NCBI RefSeq assembly: GCF_000380335.1
Contig: NC_021149.1
Location: forward strand, 620,001 to 684,000
Source: Azotobacter vinelandii CA
Lineage (GTDB): Bacteria; Pseudomonadota; Gammaproteobacteria; Pseudomonadales; Pseudomonadaceae
Length of the DNA: 64,000 nt
Direction: 5' to 3'
The notes under the pieces are model-generated. The model did not search any database. It was not told where the DNA came from and was given only the letters and a program-made list of their open reading frames with translations. Shown here piece by piece: positions 38,841-48,650 of this stretch; the stretch's first letter is position 1; every line of letters begins with the position of its first letter. A program made the translations under genes and the position numbers.

Positions 38841-39719
38841 TCAGCGACGCACGCCGTCGATGCGTACCCAGCCGTCCTTTTCCGTCGTGGGAGCGAGGAC
38901 GAAGGCGCCTTCGTAGGCGGCACGTACCTCCCCGGCCTGCTCGGCGAGGATACCCGACAGCGCCAGGCGGCCGCCCGGCCGGACCAGCGAGGCGAGCTGC
39001 GGCGCCAGTTGCACCAGCGGACCGGCGAGGATGTTGGCCACCACTACGTCGGCCGGCTGGCGCGGCAGGTCCGCCGGCAGATGGAGCGGGAAGCGCGCCG
39101 GATCGATGCCGTTGCGCAGGGCGTTGTCGCGCGAGGCCTGCAGTGCCTGCGGGTCGATGTCGGTACCGACCGCCCGTTCGGCACCGAGCAGCAGTGCAGC
39201 GATGGCGAGGATGCCCGAGCCGCAGCCGAAGTCCAGCAGGCTGCGGCCGGCGAGCTCCTGGCCGTCCAGCCACTCCAGGCACAGCGCGGTGGTCGGATGG
39301 GTTCCGGTGCCGAAGGCCAGGCCGGGGTCGAGCAGCAGGTTGACCGCCCCGGGCTCCGGCGCCTGGTGCCAGCTCGGCACTATCCACAGGCGGCGGCCGA
39401 AGCGCATCGGCTGGAAGTTGTCCATCCAACTGCGCTCCCAGTCCTGGTCCTTGATGCGTTCGACCTGATGTTCGGGCAGTTCGCCGCCGCGCAGCAGGCG
39501 CAGGTGGGCGAGCAGGGCGTCCGCGTCGGTGTCGGCCTCGAACAGCGCGAGCAGGTGGGTATGCGACCAGAGCGGAGTGGTGCCGAGATCCGGTTCGAAG
39601 ATCGGCTGGTCCTCGGCGTCCATGAAGGTCACCGAGACCGCGCCCAGCTCGAGCAACCGGTCCTCCAGCGCGCCAGCCTGGTCGGGGGTGATGGCGAGTC
39701 GGATTTGCAGCCAGGGCAT
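38841..39719 (-). CDS. prmA: Ribosomal protein L11 methyltransferase
   Basis: Methylates L11 at several amino groups. The 292-residue protein has an N-terminal substrate-recognition domain ([15 protein letters not shown]) and a SAM domain with [16 protein letters not shown] and [10 protein letters not shown], the NPPF-like motif of this family. The ATG at 39719 gives the exact length expected in Pseudomonas. The downstream zinc-ribbon gene starts 78 bases later. Confidence 0.96.
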   Translation of the reverse strand: MPWLQIRLAITPDQAGALEDRLLELGAVSVTFMDAEDQPIFEPDLGTTPLWSHTHLLALFEADTDADALLAHLRLLRGGELPEHQVERIKDQDWERSWMDNFQPMRFGRRLWIVPSWHQAPEPGAVNLLLDPGLAFGTGTHPTTALCLEWLDGQELAGRSLLDFGCGSGILAIAALLLGAERAVGTDIDPQALQASRDNALRNGIDPARFPLHLPADLPRQPADVVVANILAGPLVQLAPQLASLVRPGGRLALSGILAEQAGEVRAAYEGAFVLAPTTEKDGWVRIDGVRR

Positions 39720-39874
39720 GGGCGGGACCTCTTGCGGAGTACGGCGGGCGCGGATAAGCGTGGCGGGCAAGCTTACTGGAGGGAGGCGCCGGCCGCCAGC
39801 CGACGCCGGGGAACACGGCGGAAACGACAGGGGCCGCCCGAAGGCGACCCCGCCGTGCGGCGCGGGCGTATCGC

Positions 39875-41224
39875 TCAGTGCTTGTCCAGACCCAGTTTCT
39901 TTTCCAGGTAATGGATGTTCACGCCGCCCTGGCAGAAGCCCGGATCGCGGGTGAGTTCGCGGTGCAGCGGCACGTTGGTCTTGATGCCGTCGACGACGAT
40001 CTCGTCCAGGGCGTTGCGCATGCGCGCCATGGCCTCGTCGCGGTCCTTGCCGTAGGCGATCACTTTACCGATCAGCGAGTCGTAGTTCGGCGGCACCGCA
40101 TAGCCGCTGTAGAGGTGCGAGTCGACGCGGATGCCGTTGCCGCCCGGTGCGTGGTAGTGCTTGACCTTGCCCGGGCTGGGCATGAAGGTCGCAGGGTCCT
40201 CGGCGTTGATCCGGCACTCCAGCGCATGGCCGCGGATCACCACGTCTTCCTGGCGGATCGACAGTGGCTCGCCGCCGGCGATGCGCAGCATCTCCTTGAC
40301 GATGTCGACGCCGGTGACCATCTCGGTGACCGGGTGCTCCACCTGCACACGGGTGTTCATCTCGATGAAGTAGAAGCGCCCGTCCTCGTAGAGAAACTCG
40401 AAGGTGCCGGCGCCGCGATAGCCGATCTCGATGCAGGCCCGCACGCAGCGGTCCAGTACCTCGGCGCGGGCCTGCGGGTCGATGTTCGGCGCCGGGGCTT
40501 CTTCCAGGACCTTCTGGTGGCGGCGCTGTAGCGAGCAGTCGCGGTCGCCCAGGTGGATGGCGTTGCCCTTGCCGTCGGACAGTACCTGGACCTCCACGTG
40601 GCGCGGGTTCTCCAGGAACTTCTCGAGGTAGACCATGCCGTTGCCGAAGGCGGCCTCGGCCTCGGTGCGGGTCAGTCGCGCCGACTTGATCAGGTCCTCT
40701 TCCTTGCGGACCACGCGCATGCCGCGCCCGCCGCCGCCGCCAGCGGCCTTGATGATCACCGGGTAGCCGACTTCGCGAGCGATCGCCAGGGCCTCTTCCT
40801 CGTTTTCCGGCAACGGGCCGTCGGAGCCGGGCACGGTGGGTACGCCGGTCCGTTTCATGGCGTCCTTGGCCGAAACCTTGTCGCCCATCAGGCGGATCAC
40901 TTCGGCGGTCGGACCGATGAACGCGAAGCCGGACTTCTCCACTTGCTCGGCGAAGTCGGCGTTCTCGGCGAGAAAGCCGTAGCCCGGATGAATCCCGGTC
41001 GCGCCGGTGACTTCGGCGGCGGCGATGATGGCCGGGATGTGCAGGTAGGATTTGGCCGCCGGGGCCGGGCCGATGCACACGCTCTCGTCGGCGAGGCCCA
41101 GATGCATCAGTTCGCGGTCCGCCGTCGAATACACAGCCACCGTCTTGATGCCCAGTTCCTTGCAGGCGCGCAGGATGCGCAGGGCAATCTCGCCACGGTT
41201 GGCGATCAGGACTTTTTCCAGCAT
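39875..41224 (-). CDS. accC: Acetyl-CoA carboxylase, biotin carboxylase subunit
   Basis: Carboxylates biotin on AccB with ATP and bicarbonate, the first committed step of fatty-acid synthesis. The 449-residue protein begins [20 protein letters not shown]. It has the ATP-grasp glycine loop [14 protein letters not shown] and the catalytic [16 protein letters not shown]. It lies 17 bases after accB on the same strand. Confidence 0.98.
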   Translation of the reverse strand: MLEKVLIANRGEIALRILRACKELGIKTVAVYSTADRELMHLGLADESVCIGPAPAAKSYLHIPAIIAAAEVTGATGIHPGYGFLAENADFAEQVEKSGFAFIGPTAEVIRLMGDKVSAKDAMKRTGVPTVPGSDGPLPENEEEALAIAREVGYPVIIKAAGGGGGRGMRVVRKEEDLIKSARLTRTEAEAAFGNGMVYLEKFLENPRHVEVQVLSDGKGNAIHLGDRDCSLQRRHQKVLEEAPAPNIDPQARAEVLDRCVRACIEIGYRGAGTFEFLYEDGRFYFIEMNTRVQVEHPVTEMVTGVDIVKEMLRIAGGEPLSIRQEDVVIRGHALECRINAEDPATFMPSPGKVKHYHAPGGNGIRVDSHLYSGYAVPPNYDSLIGKVIAYGKDRDEAMARMRNALDEIVVDGIKTNVPLHRELTRDPGFCQGGVNIHYLEKKLGLDKH

Positions 41225-41241
41225 CGCAGGATCTCCGCGGT

Positions 41242-41703
41242 TCAGACGATGGTGAACAGCGGCTGGTCGTACTCCACCGGCTGGCCGTTTTCCACCAGGA
41301 TGGTTTCGATGACGCCGCCGACTTCAGCCTCGATGTGGTTCATCATCTTCATGGCTTCGACGATGCACAGGATATCGCCCTTCTTCACGCTCTGGCCGAC
41401 CTGCACGAAGGCCGAGGCGCTCGGTGACGGCGAGCGGTAGAAGGTGCCGACCATCGGCGAGCGGACCACATGGCCGTTCAGCTTGGGTGCGGCGACTTCG
41501 GCAGGCGCGGCGGGCGCGGCGACGGCAGCGGCGACCGGGGCGGGCATGGCGGCTATCGCCGGTGCGGCGGCGTACACCGTCTGGGGAACGTTCTTGGAGT
41601 GGCGGCTGATGCGAACCGATTCTTCGCCTTCGCGAATCTCCAGTTCGTCGATACCGGATTCTTCCAGCAGTTCGATCAGTTTCTTGACTTTGCGGATATC
41701 CAT
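41242..41703 (-). CDS. accB: Acetyl-CoA carboxylase, biotin carboxyl carrier protein
   Basis: A 153-residue carrier with an N-terminal helix region ([20 protein letters not shown]), an Ala/Pro-rich hinge and a biotinyl domain with the EAMKMMN motif, in which Lys119 is the biotinylation site. It is translated just before accC and 22 bases after aroQ. Confidence 0.98.
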   Translation of the reverse strand: MDIRKVKKLIELLEESGIDELEIREGEESVRISRHSKNVPQTVYAAAPAIAAMPAPVAAAVAAPAAPAEVAAPKLNGHVVRSPMVGTFYRSPSPSASAFVQVGQSVKKGDILCIVEAMKMMNHIEAEVGGVIETILVENGQPVEYDQPLFTIV

Positions 41704-41725
41704 TCGAAATAACTCCGATTACGAA

Positions 41726-42169
41726 TCAGGGACGTTCAAGTTGTTCGAGGACGGCCTCGAGGGCCAGCCGGTAGCCGCTGGCGCCCAGGCCGCAGATCAC
41801 CCCTACGGCGATGTCGGAGAAGTAGGAGTGATGACGGAAGGGCTCGCGTTTGTGCACGTTGGACAGGTGCACTTCGATGAATGGGATGCTCACCGCCAGC
41901 AATGCGTCACGCAGGGCGACACTTGTATGGGTGAAAGCCGCCGGATTGAAGATGATATAGCTCACGCCCTCCTGGCGGGCGGCATGGATGCGTTCGATCA
42001 GGACGTGCTCGGCGTTGCTCTGCAGGTGGAGCAGGCGATGGCCGGCCTTGCTGGCGCGGCGTTCCAGGTCCTGGTCGATCTGCGCGAGGGTGGTGGCGCC
42101 GTACACGCCGGGTTCGCGGGTGCCCAGCAGGTTGAGGTTGGGGCCGTGCAGCACCAGTAGGGTGGCCAT
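41726..42169 (-). CDS. aroQ: Type II 3-dehydroquinate dehydratase
   Basis: Shikimate-pathway enzyme. The 147-residue protein begins [20 protein letters not shown] and contains [19 protein letters not shown] and the conserved [20 protein letters not shown]. It heads the aroQ-accB-accC transcript. The leader carries four phased repeats and a -10 box. Confidence 0.97.
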   Translation of the reverse strand: MATLLVLHGPNLNLLGTREPGVYGATTLAQIDQDLERRASKAGHRLLHLQSNAEHVLIERIHAARQEGVSYIIFNPAAFTHTSVALRDALLAVSIPFIEVHLSNVHKREPFRHHSYFSDIAVGVICGLGASGYRLALEAVLEQLERP

Positions 42170-42279
42170 GTCGGTTGGTTGTCCTTGCGTACTGTGTGAG
42201 GGGGCATGACGACGGGCCCTCCCGTCCCGCGGGGCGCGGGCTGGCTGGGGCTCCGTTCCGTCGAGACCTTCAGCCGAAC

Positions 42280-42333
42280 ATTTTAACCGGAATTTCCTGC
42301 ATATTACCTGCGATTCCTTGCAGATGCCTTGCA
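42280..42333 (-). promoter_or_regulatory. aroQ-accBC promoter with four phased repeats
   Basis: On the minus strand a -10 box TAAAAT (42285-42280) is preceded by four adjacent units: TGCAAGGCATC (42333-42323), TGCAAGGAATC (42322-42312), GCAGGTAATA (42311-42302) and TGCAGGAAATT (42301-42291). They recur every 10-11 bases, about one helical turn, from roughly -18 to -60. No -35 consensus is present, so activator binding or another regulator is likely. Confidence 0.55.
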
Positions 42334-42336
42334 AGA

Positions 42337-44100
42337 TTAGCGTTGGGATTGACTTTCCCGCAGGCGTTGCGCAAAAGCGGCGGCGTCGATCTCGCCGACC
42401 ACCCGCAGCCTTTCGTGCTCCGTGCCGTCGGCGGCGAAGAACTGAATCGCCGGCGGGCCGAACAGCCGGTAGCGATCCAGCAGCGCGCGCTGTGCCGGAG
42501 TGCCGGCGGTGATGTCGAAGCGGATCAGCCGGTAGCCGACGAGCTGCGCGGCGACCCGTGGGTCGGCGAACACCTCGCGCTCGATCACTTTGCAACTGAT
42601 GCACCAATCGGCATACCAGTCGAGCAGCAGCGGCTGGGCGGCATTCTTCGCTTCGGCCAGGGCGGCGTCCAGTGCTTCCGGCGTGTCGAGGGTCTGCCAG
42701 GCGCCGGCGGTCCGGGCCGCGGGAGCGGCGGAGAGGGACGCGCCGCCCAGTGGACGCAGCGGATCGGACTCGCCGCGCAGCGCGCCGGTCCAACTGGCCA
42801 GGGCATAGACCAGCAGGGCCAGCCCGGCCAACTGGCCGAGCTTCTGCCGGTGGCTCTTCGCGGTGAACTCCAGGGCGCCGAGAAACAGCGCCACCCCGCC
42901 GGCCAGCGAGCCCCACAGGGCCAGCGCCAGCGGGCCGGGCAGCACCCGTTCGAGCAGCCACACGGCGACCGCCAGCAGCAGCACGCCGAAGGCATTGCGC
43001 ACCACGACCATCCAGGGACCGCTCCTGGGCAGCAGGGCGCCTCCACCGGCGGCGAACAGTACCAGCGGCGCGCCCATGCCGAGTCCCAGGGCGAAGAGCT
43101 TCAGGCCGCCGCCCAGGGCATCGCCGCTCGAACTGATGTACAGCAGCGCGCCGGCCAGCGGGGCGGAAACGCAAGGCGAAACCAGCAGGCTGGACAGCAC
43201 GCCGAGGACGGCGGCGCCCCACAGCGAGCCGCCGCGCGTATTGCCGGCCAGGCGCTCCAGCGGCGCGGCCAGGGCCGGCGGCAGGCGCAGCTCGAAGACC
43301 CCGAACATGGCCAGGGCGAAGAGGCCGAAGAAGGCGGCGAAGGGCGCCAGCACCCAGGGCGATTGCAGGCGCGCCTGCAGGTTCAACTCTGCGCCGAACA
43401 GTCCCGTCAGCGCGCCGAGCACGGCGAAACAGGCGGCCATCGGCAGTACGTAGGCCAGCGACAGGGCGAGGCCGCGTGCGCCGCCGATCTCCCCGCGCAG
43501 CACCACGCCGGAGAGGATCGGCAGCATCGGCAGCACGCAGGGAGTGAAGGTCAGGCCGAGGCCGGCGAGGAAGAACAGGGCCAGTTCCCGCCAGCCCCAG
43601 CCCGGCGCGTCGGCGGGCGAAGCGGCCCCGGCCGCGGGAGTGCCGCCGATCTGCAGCCGTTCGGTTTCCGGCGGATAGCACAACCCTTTGTCGGCGCAGC
43701 CCTGGTAGCCGACCTGCAGGTAGAAGGGGCGCCCGTCCGGGTTGGCCACGGGCAACTCGACGTCGAGCACGCCGTAGTAGACCTCCGTCTCCCCGAAATA
43801 CTCGTCGGTCTTGCGCGTGCCGTCCGGCAGGCGCGGCTCGCCCGGCGCGACCCCCAGTGTCTCGCTGCGGAACTGCAAGCGCTGGCGGTACAGGTAGTAG
43901 CCCTCGGCGGCGACGAAGCGCAGTTTCACCGCCTGCGGCGTGGCGTCCACCAGGCTCAGGCGGAAGGCCTCGCGGACCGGCAGGAAGTCGCCGCGGTTGT
44001 CCAGGCCGCCCAGCGCGGCGCCGGGCCGGTTGTCGAACAGGCCGGCGGCGGCGGGCAGGGCGAGCAGCAGCAGGAACAGGGGCAGCAGCAGGCGGCGCAT
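42337..44100 (-). CDS. dsbD: Thiol:disulfide interchange protein DsbD (DipZ)
   Basis: Carries electrons from cytoplasmic thioredoxin to periplasmic DsbC/DsbG and cytochrome maturation. The 587-residue protein has a signal peptide, an N-terminal domain with [14 protein letters not shown], eight membrane helices with [10 protein letters not shown] and [11 protein letters not shown], and a C-terminal thioredoxin domain with [11 protein letters not shown]. All three Cys pairs are present. It precedes aroQ on the same strand, across the repeat-bearing promoter. Confidence 0.96.
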   Translation of the reverse strand: MRRLLLPLFLLLLALPAAAGLFDNRPGAALGGLDNRGDFLPVREAFRLSLVDATPQAVKLRFVAAEGYYLYRQRLQFRSETLGVAPGEPRLPDGTRKTDEYFGETEVYYGVLDVELPVANPDGRPFYLQVGYQGCADKGLCYPPETERLQIGGTPAAGAASPADAPGWGWRELALFFLAGLGLTFTPCVLPMLPILSGVVLRGEIGGARGLALSLAYVLPMAACFAVLGALTGLFGAELNLQARLQSPWVLAPFAAFFGLFALAMFGVFELRLPPALAAPLERLAGNTRGGSLWGAAVLGVLSSLLVSPCVSAPLAGALLYISSSGDALGGGLKLFALGLGMGAPLVLFAAGGGALLPRSGPWMVVVRNAFGVLLLAVAVWLLERVLPGPLALALWGSLAGGVALFLGALEFTAKSHRQKLGQLAGLALLVYALASWTGALRGESDPLRPLGGASLSAAPAARTAGAWQTLDTPEALDAALAEAKNAAQPLLLDWYADWCISCKVIEREVFADPRVAAQLVGYRLIRFDITAGTPAQRALLDRYRLFGPPAIQFFAADGTEHERLRVVGEIDAAAFAQRLRESQSQR

Positions 44101-44310
44101 GGCGTTCTCGCAGAAACGTGCAGAAATACAAAGGGGACGGATGATACCGGAGGCGGCGAGGCGCTGCAGGCCGCAGGCGGCCTGGCAAGCGCCACCTTGG
44201 TCGCAGGCGGGCGCGGTGCCGCGTTGTCCCGGTATTCCACCCATTAGTGCTAGGCTTGCGCGGCCGGCCCGGCGGGCTGGCCGACTTTTCGAATCATGAA
44301 GGATCTCGTC

Positions 44311-45360
44311 ATGCTGGACTGGAAAGAAAGCGCAAGCCGTGCGTACGGTGGGGCCGACAGCGCCCTGCGGCGCATCGTCGGCAACCACTGGCTGGGGCGC
44401 GCCCTGGCGCTGTTGCTCGCCCTCTACCTGCTGGTGACCGGATTGCTGGGCTGGTTCTGGAGCCTGGAGCCGGATGCCTTCCCGGTGCAGGAGAACGCCC
44501 AGGCCTCGGCCGAGCAGGCGCAGCGCAAGTTCGTCAAGGGCTACACCACCGTCGAGACCCTGCGGACCGTGGCCGGTACCCTGCTCGACAAGCCGGGCGG
44601 CTACCTGACCAACGACCTGTCCCCGCCCGGCATCTGGCTGGACAACATGCCCAGTTGGGAATTCGGCGTGCTGACCCAGGTGCGCGACCTGGCGCGCTCG
44701 CTGCGCAAGGAAATGGCCCGTTCGCAGTCGCAGTCCACCGAAGACCCGGATCTGGCCAAGGCCGAGCCGCGCTTCAACTTCGACAACCGTAGCTGGGCGC
44801 TGCCGGCCTCCGAAACCGAATACCGCGCCGGTCTCAAGCTGCTCGACAGCTATCTGGCGCGCCTGGCCGACCCGGTCAAGCCCAGCGCGCAGTTCTTCGC
44901 CCGCGCCGACAACCTGAATGGCTGGCTGGGCGACGTCGCCACCCGTCTCGGCTCGCTCTCCCAGCGGCTCTCGGCGAGCATCGGCCAGGAGCGCCTGGAT
45001 GCCGACCTGGTGCCCGACGAGGAGACCGGCCAGGTACAGCAGGGCGAAGTCGTCAAGACGCCCTGGCTGCAGATCGACAACGTGTTCTACGAGGCGCGCG
45101 GCCAGGCTTGGGCGCTGGCGCATTTCCTGCGCGCCATCGAGGTGGACTTCGGCGACGTGCTGGCGCGCAAGAACGCCACCGTCAGCCTCCAGCAGATCAT
45201 CCGCGAGCTGGAAGCGGCGCAGGAGCCGCTGTGGAGCCCGATGGTGCTGAACGGCGGCGGCTACGGCATGCTGGCCAACCACTCGCTGGTGATGGCTAAC
45301 TTCATCTCCCGGGCCAATGCCGCGCTGATCGACCTGCGCGCGCTGCTTTCCCAGGGCTGA
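44311..45360 (+). CDS. DUF2333 membrane-anchored protein
   Basis: A 349-residue protein with one membrane helix near the N-terminus (ALALLLALYLLVTGLLGWFW) and a large periplasmic DUF2333 domain. The ATG at 44311 has AAGGAT at a good distance; an in-frame ATG five codons earlier lacks a ribosome site. Its function is unknown. It overlaps the NUDIX gene (TGATG), so the two are translationally coupled, as in other Pseudomonas. Confidence 0.87.
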   Translation: MLDWKESASRAYGGADSALRRIVGNHWLGRALALLLALYLLVTGLLGWFWSLEPDAFPVQENAQASAEQAQRKFVKGYTTVETLRTVAGTLLDKPGGYLTNDLSPPGIWLDNMPSWEFGVLTQVRDLARSLRKEMARSQSQSTEDPDLAKAEPRFNFDNRSWALPASETEYRAGLKLLDSYLARLADPVKPSAQFFARADNLNGWLGDVATRLGSLSQRLSASIGQERLDADLVPDEETGQVQQGEVVKTPWLQIDNVFYEARGQAWALAHFLRAIEVDFGDVLARKNATVSLQQIIRELEAAQEPLWSPMVLNGGGYGMLANHSLVMANFISRANAALIDLRALLSQG

Positions 45361-45893
45361 TGGATACTTCCGCACGGGAGGCGGCCCATCGGGCCGCCTC
45401 GGACGCCGAACTGGTCGCCTGGGTCGACGCCGACGACCGCCCGCTCGGCGCGTTGCCCCGCGCCGAGCTGCGCGAGCGCGGCCTGATCGGCCGTGGCACT
45501 TTCATCCTGCTGTTCAACGGCGCCGGGCAGCTCTGCGTGCACCGGCGCACCCTCAGCAAGGCGATCTATCCCGGCTACTGGGACGTCGCCGCCGGCGGCA
45601 TGGTGCAGGCCGGGGAGGACTATGGCGAGTCCGCCGTCCGCGAACTGGCCGAGGAACTCGGCATCACCGGCGTGGCGCTGCGCGAGCACGGCCGCTTCTT
45701 CTTCGACCAGCCGGACAACCGCCTGTGGTGCGCGGTGTTCTCGGCGGTCTCCGACGCCCCGCTGGTGCTGCAGCCCGAGGAAGTGCTGGAGGCCCGCTTC
45801 GTCCCGCCCCAGGAGGCCCTGCGCGAGGCCTTCGAGCGTCCCTATTGCCCGGATTCTCTGGAGGCGTTGCGCCGCTACCTCGGCATGCTCTGA
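45360..45893 (+). CDS. NUDIX hydrolase, YfcD-like
   Basis: A 177-residue NUDIX enzyme with the box GGMVQAGEDYGESAVRELAEELGI (the key GxxxxEx7REUxEExGU residues are all present). YfcD-like members resemble isopentenyl-diphosphate isomerase in fold, but the substrate here is unknown. It is coupled to the DUF2333 gene. Confidence 0.88.
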   Translation: MDTSAREAAHRAASDAELVAWVDADDRPLGALPRAELRERGLIGRGTFILLFNGAGQLCVHRRTLSKAIYPGYWDVAAGGMVQAGEDYGESAVRELAEELGITGVALREHGRFFFDQPDNRLWCAVFSAVSDAPLVLQPEEVLEARFVPPQEALREAFERPYCPDSLEALRRYLGML

Positions 45894-46092
45894 GGGCGCG
45901 CTGCTTGCCGGTCCCGCGCCGCGTCGAGCGGCTGCGTCCGGCGAGTGTCGTCGAGAGCGGGAGCCGTGCGCGTCCGGGTCCTTTGATCCGGCGCAGCCGG
46001 CGGTCCGCACGGATTTCTACACTGTCAGCGATTTCCACAGCAGCCGGCCTGCCGGGATTGGCGGCGCCGGACGAACGGCAGGAGCTTTCCCC

Positions 46093-47100
46093 ATGAAAAT
46101 CGTGATGTTCAGTGCGCAACCTTACGACGAGCGCTCTTTCGACGAGGTATTGCAGCGCGACTACGCTTCCCGCGGCTTCGAACTGGTCTACCAGAAGGCC
46201 GCGCTATCCGCGCAGACCGTGGCGCTGGCCCAGGGGGGCGAAGCGGTGTGCGCCTTCGTCAACGACCAGCTCGATGCCGCGGTGCTGGAAACCCTGCACG
46301 GCTATGGCGTGCGAGCGATCCTGCTGCGCTGCGCGGGGTTCAACCATATCGACCTGGAAGCCGCCCGCAGCCTGGGGCTGTTCGTCGCCCGGGTGCCGGC
46401 CTATTCGCCGGAAGCGGTGGCCGAGCACACCATCGCCCTGATCCTGACCCTCAACCGGCACACCCACCGTGCCTACAACCGGGTGCGCGAGGGCAACTTC
46501 ATGCTCGACGGCCTGCTCGGCTTCAACCTGCACGGCAAGACCGTGGGTCTGATCGGCACCGGCCAGATCGGCCTGGCCACGGCACGTATCCTCAAGGGCT
46601 TCGGCTGTCGGGTGCTCGGCCACGATCCGTACCGGACGGCCGAGTTCGCCGCCCTCGGCGACTACGTGGAGCTCGACGTGCTGCTCGCCGAATCCGACGT
46701 GGTCAGCCTGCACTGTCCGCTGAGCGAGGCCACCTGGCACCTGATCGACGCCGCCCGCCTGGCGCGGATCAAGCGCGGCGCCATGCTGGTCAACACCTCG
46801 CGCGGCGCGCTGATCGACACCCACGCGGTGATCGCCGCGCTGAAATCGCGGCGCCTCTCGGCACTGGCCATCGATGTCTACGAGCAGGAAAGCCAGTTGT
46901 TCTTCCACGACCGCTCCTCGGACATCATCGACGACGACGTCTTCACGCGGCTGATGACCTTTCCCAACGTGATCGTCACCGGCCACCAGGGCTTCTTCAC
47001 CGCCGAGGCGCTGCGCGAGATCGCCGAGACCACCCTGCGCAACCTCGACTGCTACGCGAGCGGCCGCGCCTGCGGGAATGCGCTGGCGGGCGATGGCTGA
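46093..47100 (+). CDS. ldhA: D-lactate dehydrogenase, 2-hydroxyacid family
   Basis: A 335-residue D-2-hydroxyacid dehydrogenase that reduces pyruvate to D-lactate in fermentative homologues. The start MKIVMFSAQPYDERSFD and the NAD motif LIGTGQIGLATARIL are typical of LdhA. Catalytic residues fall in VNTSRGALID (Arg) and TGHQGFFTAEA (His), with Glu in between. GGAG precedes the ATG. It has no operon partner; the 5' gap is 199 bases. Confidence 0.9.
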   Translation: MKIVMFSAQPYDERSFDEVLQRDYASRGFELVYQKAALSAQTVALAQGGEAVCAFVNDQLDAAVLETLHGYGVRAILLRCAGFNHIDLEAARSLGLFVARVPAYSPEAVAEHTIALILTLNRHTHRAYNRVREGNFMLDGLLGFNLHGKTVGLIGTGQIGLATARILKGFGCRVLGHDPYRTAEFAALGDYVELDVLLAESDVVSLHCPLSEATWHLIDAARLARIKRGAMLVNTSRGALIDTHAVIAALKSRRLSALAIDVYEQESQLFFHDRSSDIIDDDVFTRLMTFPNVIVTGHQGFFTAEALREIAETTLRNLDCYASGRACGNALAGDG

Positions 47101-47307
47101 GCGACGACGGGCGGTGGGCGCGGCGTGCCTGGCCGCCCTCACCTCTGGGGCTGCCGCGCCGTCCATCAGGCTTCGCTGTGGCCTTCCGAGATTTGCTACC
47201 TTTCCGGCTTTTCCGCGCTGCCTATAGGCTACCTTGCGCGAACCCGGCCGCATGCGGACGGAAGCGCGGGGAAAAGCGTGGTTTTCCAGCCTTGAGGAGC
47301 ACCAGTC

Positions 47308-47739
47308 ATGGCATTGAACGTCGACTACCTGCTGCGCACGGCAGCCACTCTGGAACAGGCCCTGCTGGCACTGGAGAAAACGCCGTCCAGCGAGGACATC
47401 CTCTTTGACCTCTACCGCAATGCCGCGATCAAGAGTTTCGAGCTGTCGCTGGAAACCGCCGGCAAACTGCTGCGCAAGGCACTCAAGCTGTATGTCGGCA
47501 GCCCGCGCAGCGTCGATGCGCTGGTGTTCAACGACCTGCTGCGCCATGCCGGCAAACATGGCCTGCTGGATGCGGACGGCGTCGAGCGCTGGCTGGCCTA
47601 CCGTGCCAACCGCAACAACACCGCCCATGACTACGGTGAGGGCTTCGCCAACGATACCCTCAAGCTGCTGCCCGGCTACCTGGCCGACGTGCGCGCCCTG
47701 GCTGGCAAGCTACAGGAGGTGTTTGATGCCGCGCCTTGA
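47308..47739 (+). CDS. hepT: HepT-type HEPN toxin
   Basis: A 143-residue all-helical HEPN-fold protein (HI0074-like). The RNase motif Rx4HxY is exact: Arg102, His107, Tyr109 in RNNTAHDY. In characterised HepT/MntA pairs this motif cleaves RNA, and its Tyr is AMPylated by MntA to neutralise the toxin. GAGGAG precedes the ATG. The antitoxin gene overlaps its end by 14 bases, the usual arrangement. Confidence 0.88.
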   Translation: MALNVDYLLRTAATLEQALLALEKTPSSEDILFDLYRNAAIKSFELSLETAGKLLRKALKLYVGSPRSVDALVFNDLLRHAGKHGLLDADGVERWLAYRANRNNTAHDYGEGFANDTLKLLPGYLADVRALAGKLQEVFDAAP

Positions 47740-48070
47740 GGCGGATCGCCTGTGCCTTGAACCGCGCCACCTGGCCTTGCTGCAAGATCTGCTGCGCCAG
47801 CATGTTCCGGGCGCCGAGGTCTGGGCCTACGGCAGCCGCGCCAGCGGCGGCGCTCACGAAACCAGCGACCTCGATCTGGTACTGCGTAATCCGGTCGACT
47901 CCGATCGCACGGTCGAGGGGCTGGCAGCACTCAGGGAGGCCTTGCAGGCCAGCAGCCTGCCAATCCTGGTGGAGGTTCACCCCTGGCCGGCTCTGCCAGA
48001 GACTTTCCAGCGGGAGATCGAGCGGGCGTATGTGGTGATTCAGGAGGGAGGCGGGAGCCTTGAGCGGTGA
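47726..48070 (+). CDS. mntA: MntA-type nucleotidyltransferase antitoxin
   Basis: A 114-residue minimal nucleotidyltransferase with the signature GSx10DxD: Gly36, Ser37, Asp48, Asp50 in [20 protein letters not shown] third acidic residue may be the Glu in ILVEVHPW. In known systems it transfers AMP to the HepT Tyr. It overlaps hepT by 14 bases, AGGAGGTGTTTG precedes the ATG, and both genes form one cassette inserted between ldhA and sui1. Confidence 0.88.
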   Translation: MPRLEADRLCLEPRHLALLQDLLRQHVPGAEVWAYGSRASGGAHETSDLDLVLRNPVDSDRTVEGLAALREALQASSLPILVEVHPWPALPETFQREIERAYVVIQEGGGSLER

Positions 48071-48240
48071 ACGGCCAACCGCGCCGGCCGGACCAGAGTC
48101 GTTGCTGGAGTCCGTGAGCGAAAGGGATACTCGATTCAACCACGGAATAAAGGCCAGTACACAGCGCCACCATCTTCGGCATTTCACACGCTTGCCGCTA
48201 AACTGCCCCCTCGTTTCCCCGCATTTCCGAGGAGCCAGCC

Positions 48241-48612
48241 TTGGCCAAGAAAGCCTCTTCGTTCGCCGCCCTGGGCGGTCTGGTCTATTCCACCGACGGC
48301 GGCCGTCATTGTCCCGACTGCGGCCAGCCGGTCGCCGCCTGCATCTGCGGGCAGAGTCAGGTAGCGGCCGGCGACGGTGTCGCCCGGGTGCGCCGCGAGA
48401 CCAAGGGGCGTGGCGGCAAGACGGTGACCACCGTCAGCGGCCTGCCGCTGGCCGGCGATGCGCTGAAGGAGCTGGCCAGTGCCCTGAAACGCCGCTGCGG
48501 CACCGGTGGCGCGCTCAAGGAGGGGGTCATCGAGATCCAGGGCGAGCACGTCGAGCTGCTTCTCGAAGAGCTCGCCAAGCGCGGCTTCAAGGCGAAGAAA
48601 TCCGGCGGCTAG
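48241..48612 (+). CDS. yciH: Sui1/YciH-family translation factor
   Basis: A 123-residue protein related to eIF1: start [20 protein letters not shown], a zinc-knuckle-like [14 protein letters not shown], and the Sui1 domain ([24 protein letters not shown]). The start is TTG at 48241 with GAGGAG upstream. Bacterial members influence start-codon selection. speA follows after 38 bases. Confidence 0.92.
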   Translation: MAKKASSFAALGGLVYSTDGGRHCPDCGQPVAACICGQSQVAAGDGVARVRRETKGRGGKTVTTVSGLPLAGDALKELASALKRRCGTGGALKEGVIEIQGEHVELLLEELAKRGFKAKKSGG

Positions 48613-48650
48613 TTTCTATATCAGACGACCTCTCTGCACAGGAGCGACTC

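Noticed and set aside
39829-39851. Hairpin after accC as terminator
   Set aside because: The stem has internal mismatches and no T-run, so the support is too weak.
42175-44247. 690-codon plus-strand frame opposite dsbD
   Set aside because: It is repetitive Gln/Gly/Arg-rich antisense translation with no domain; DsbD is unambiguous.
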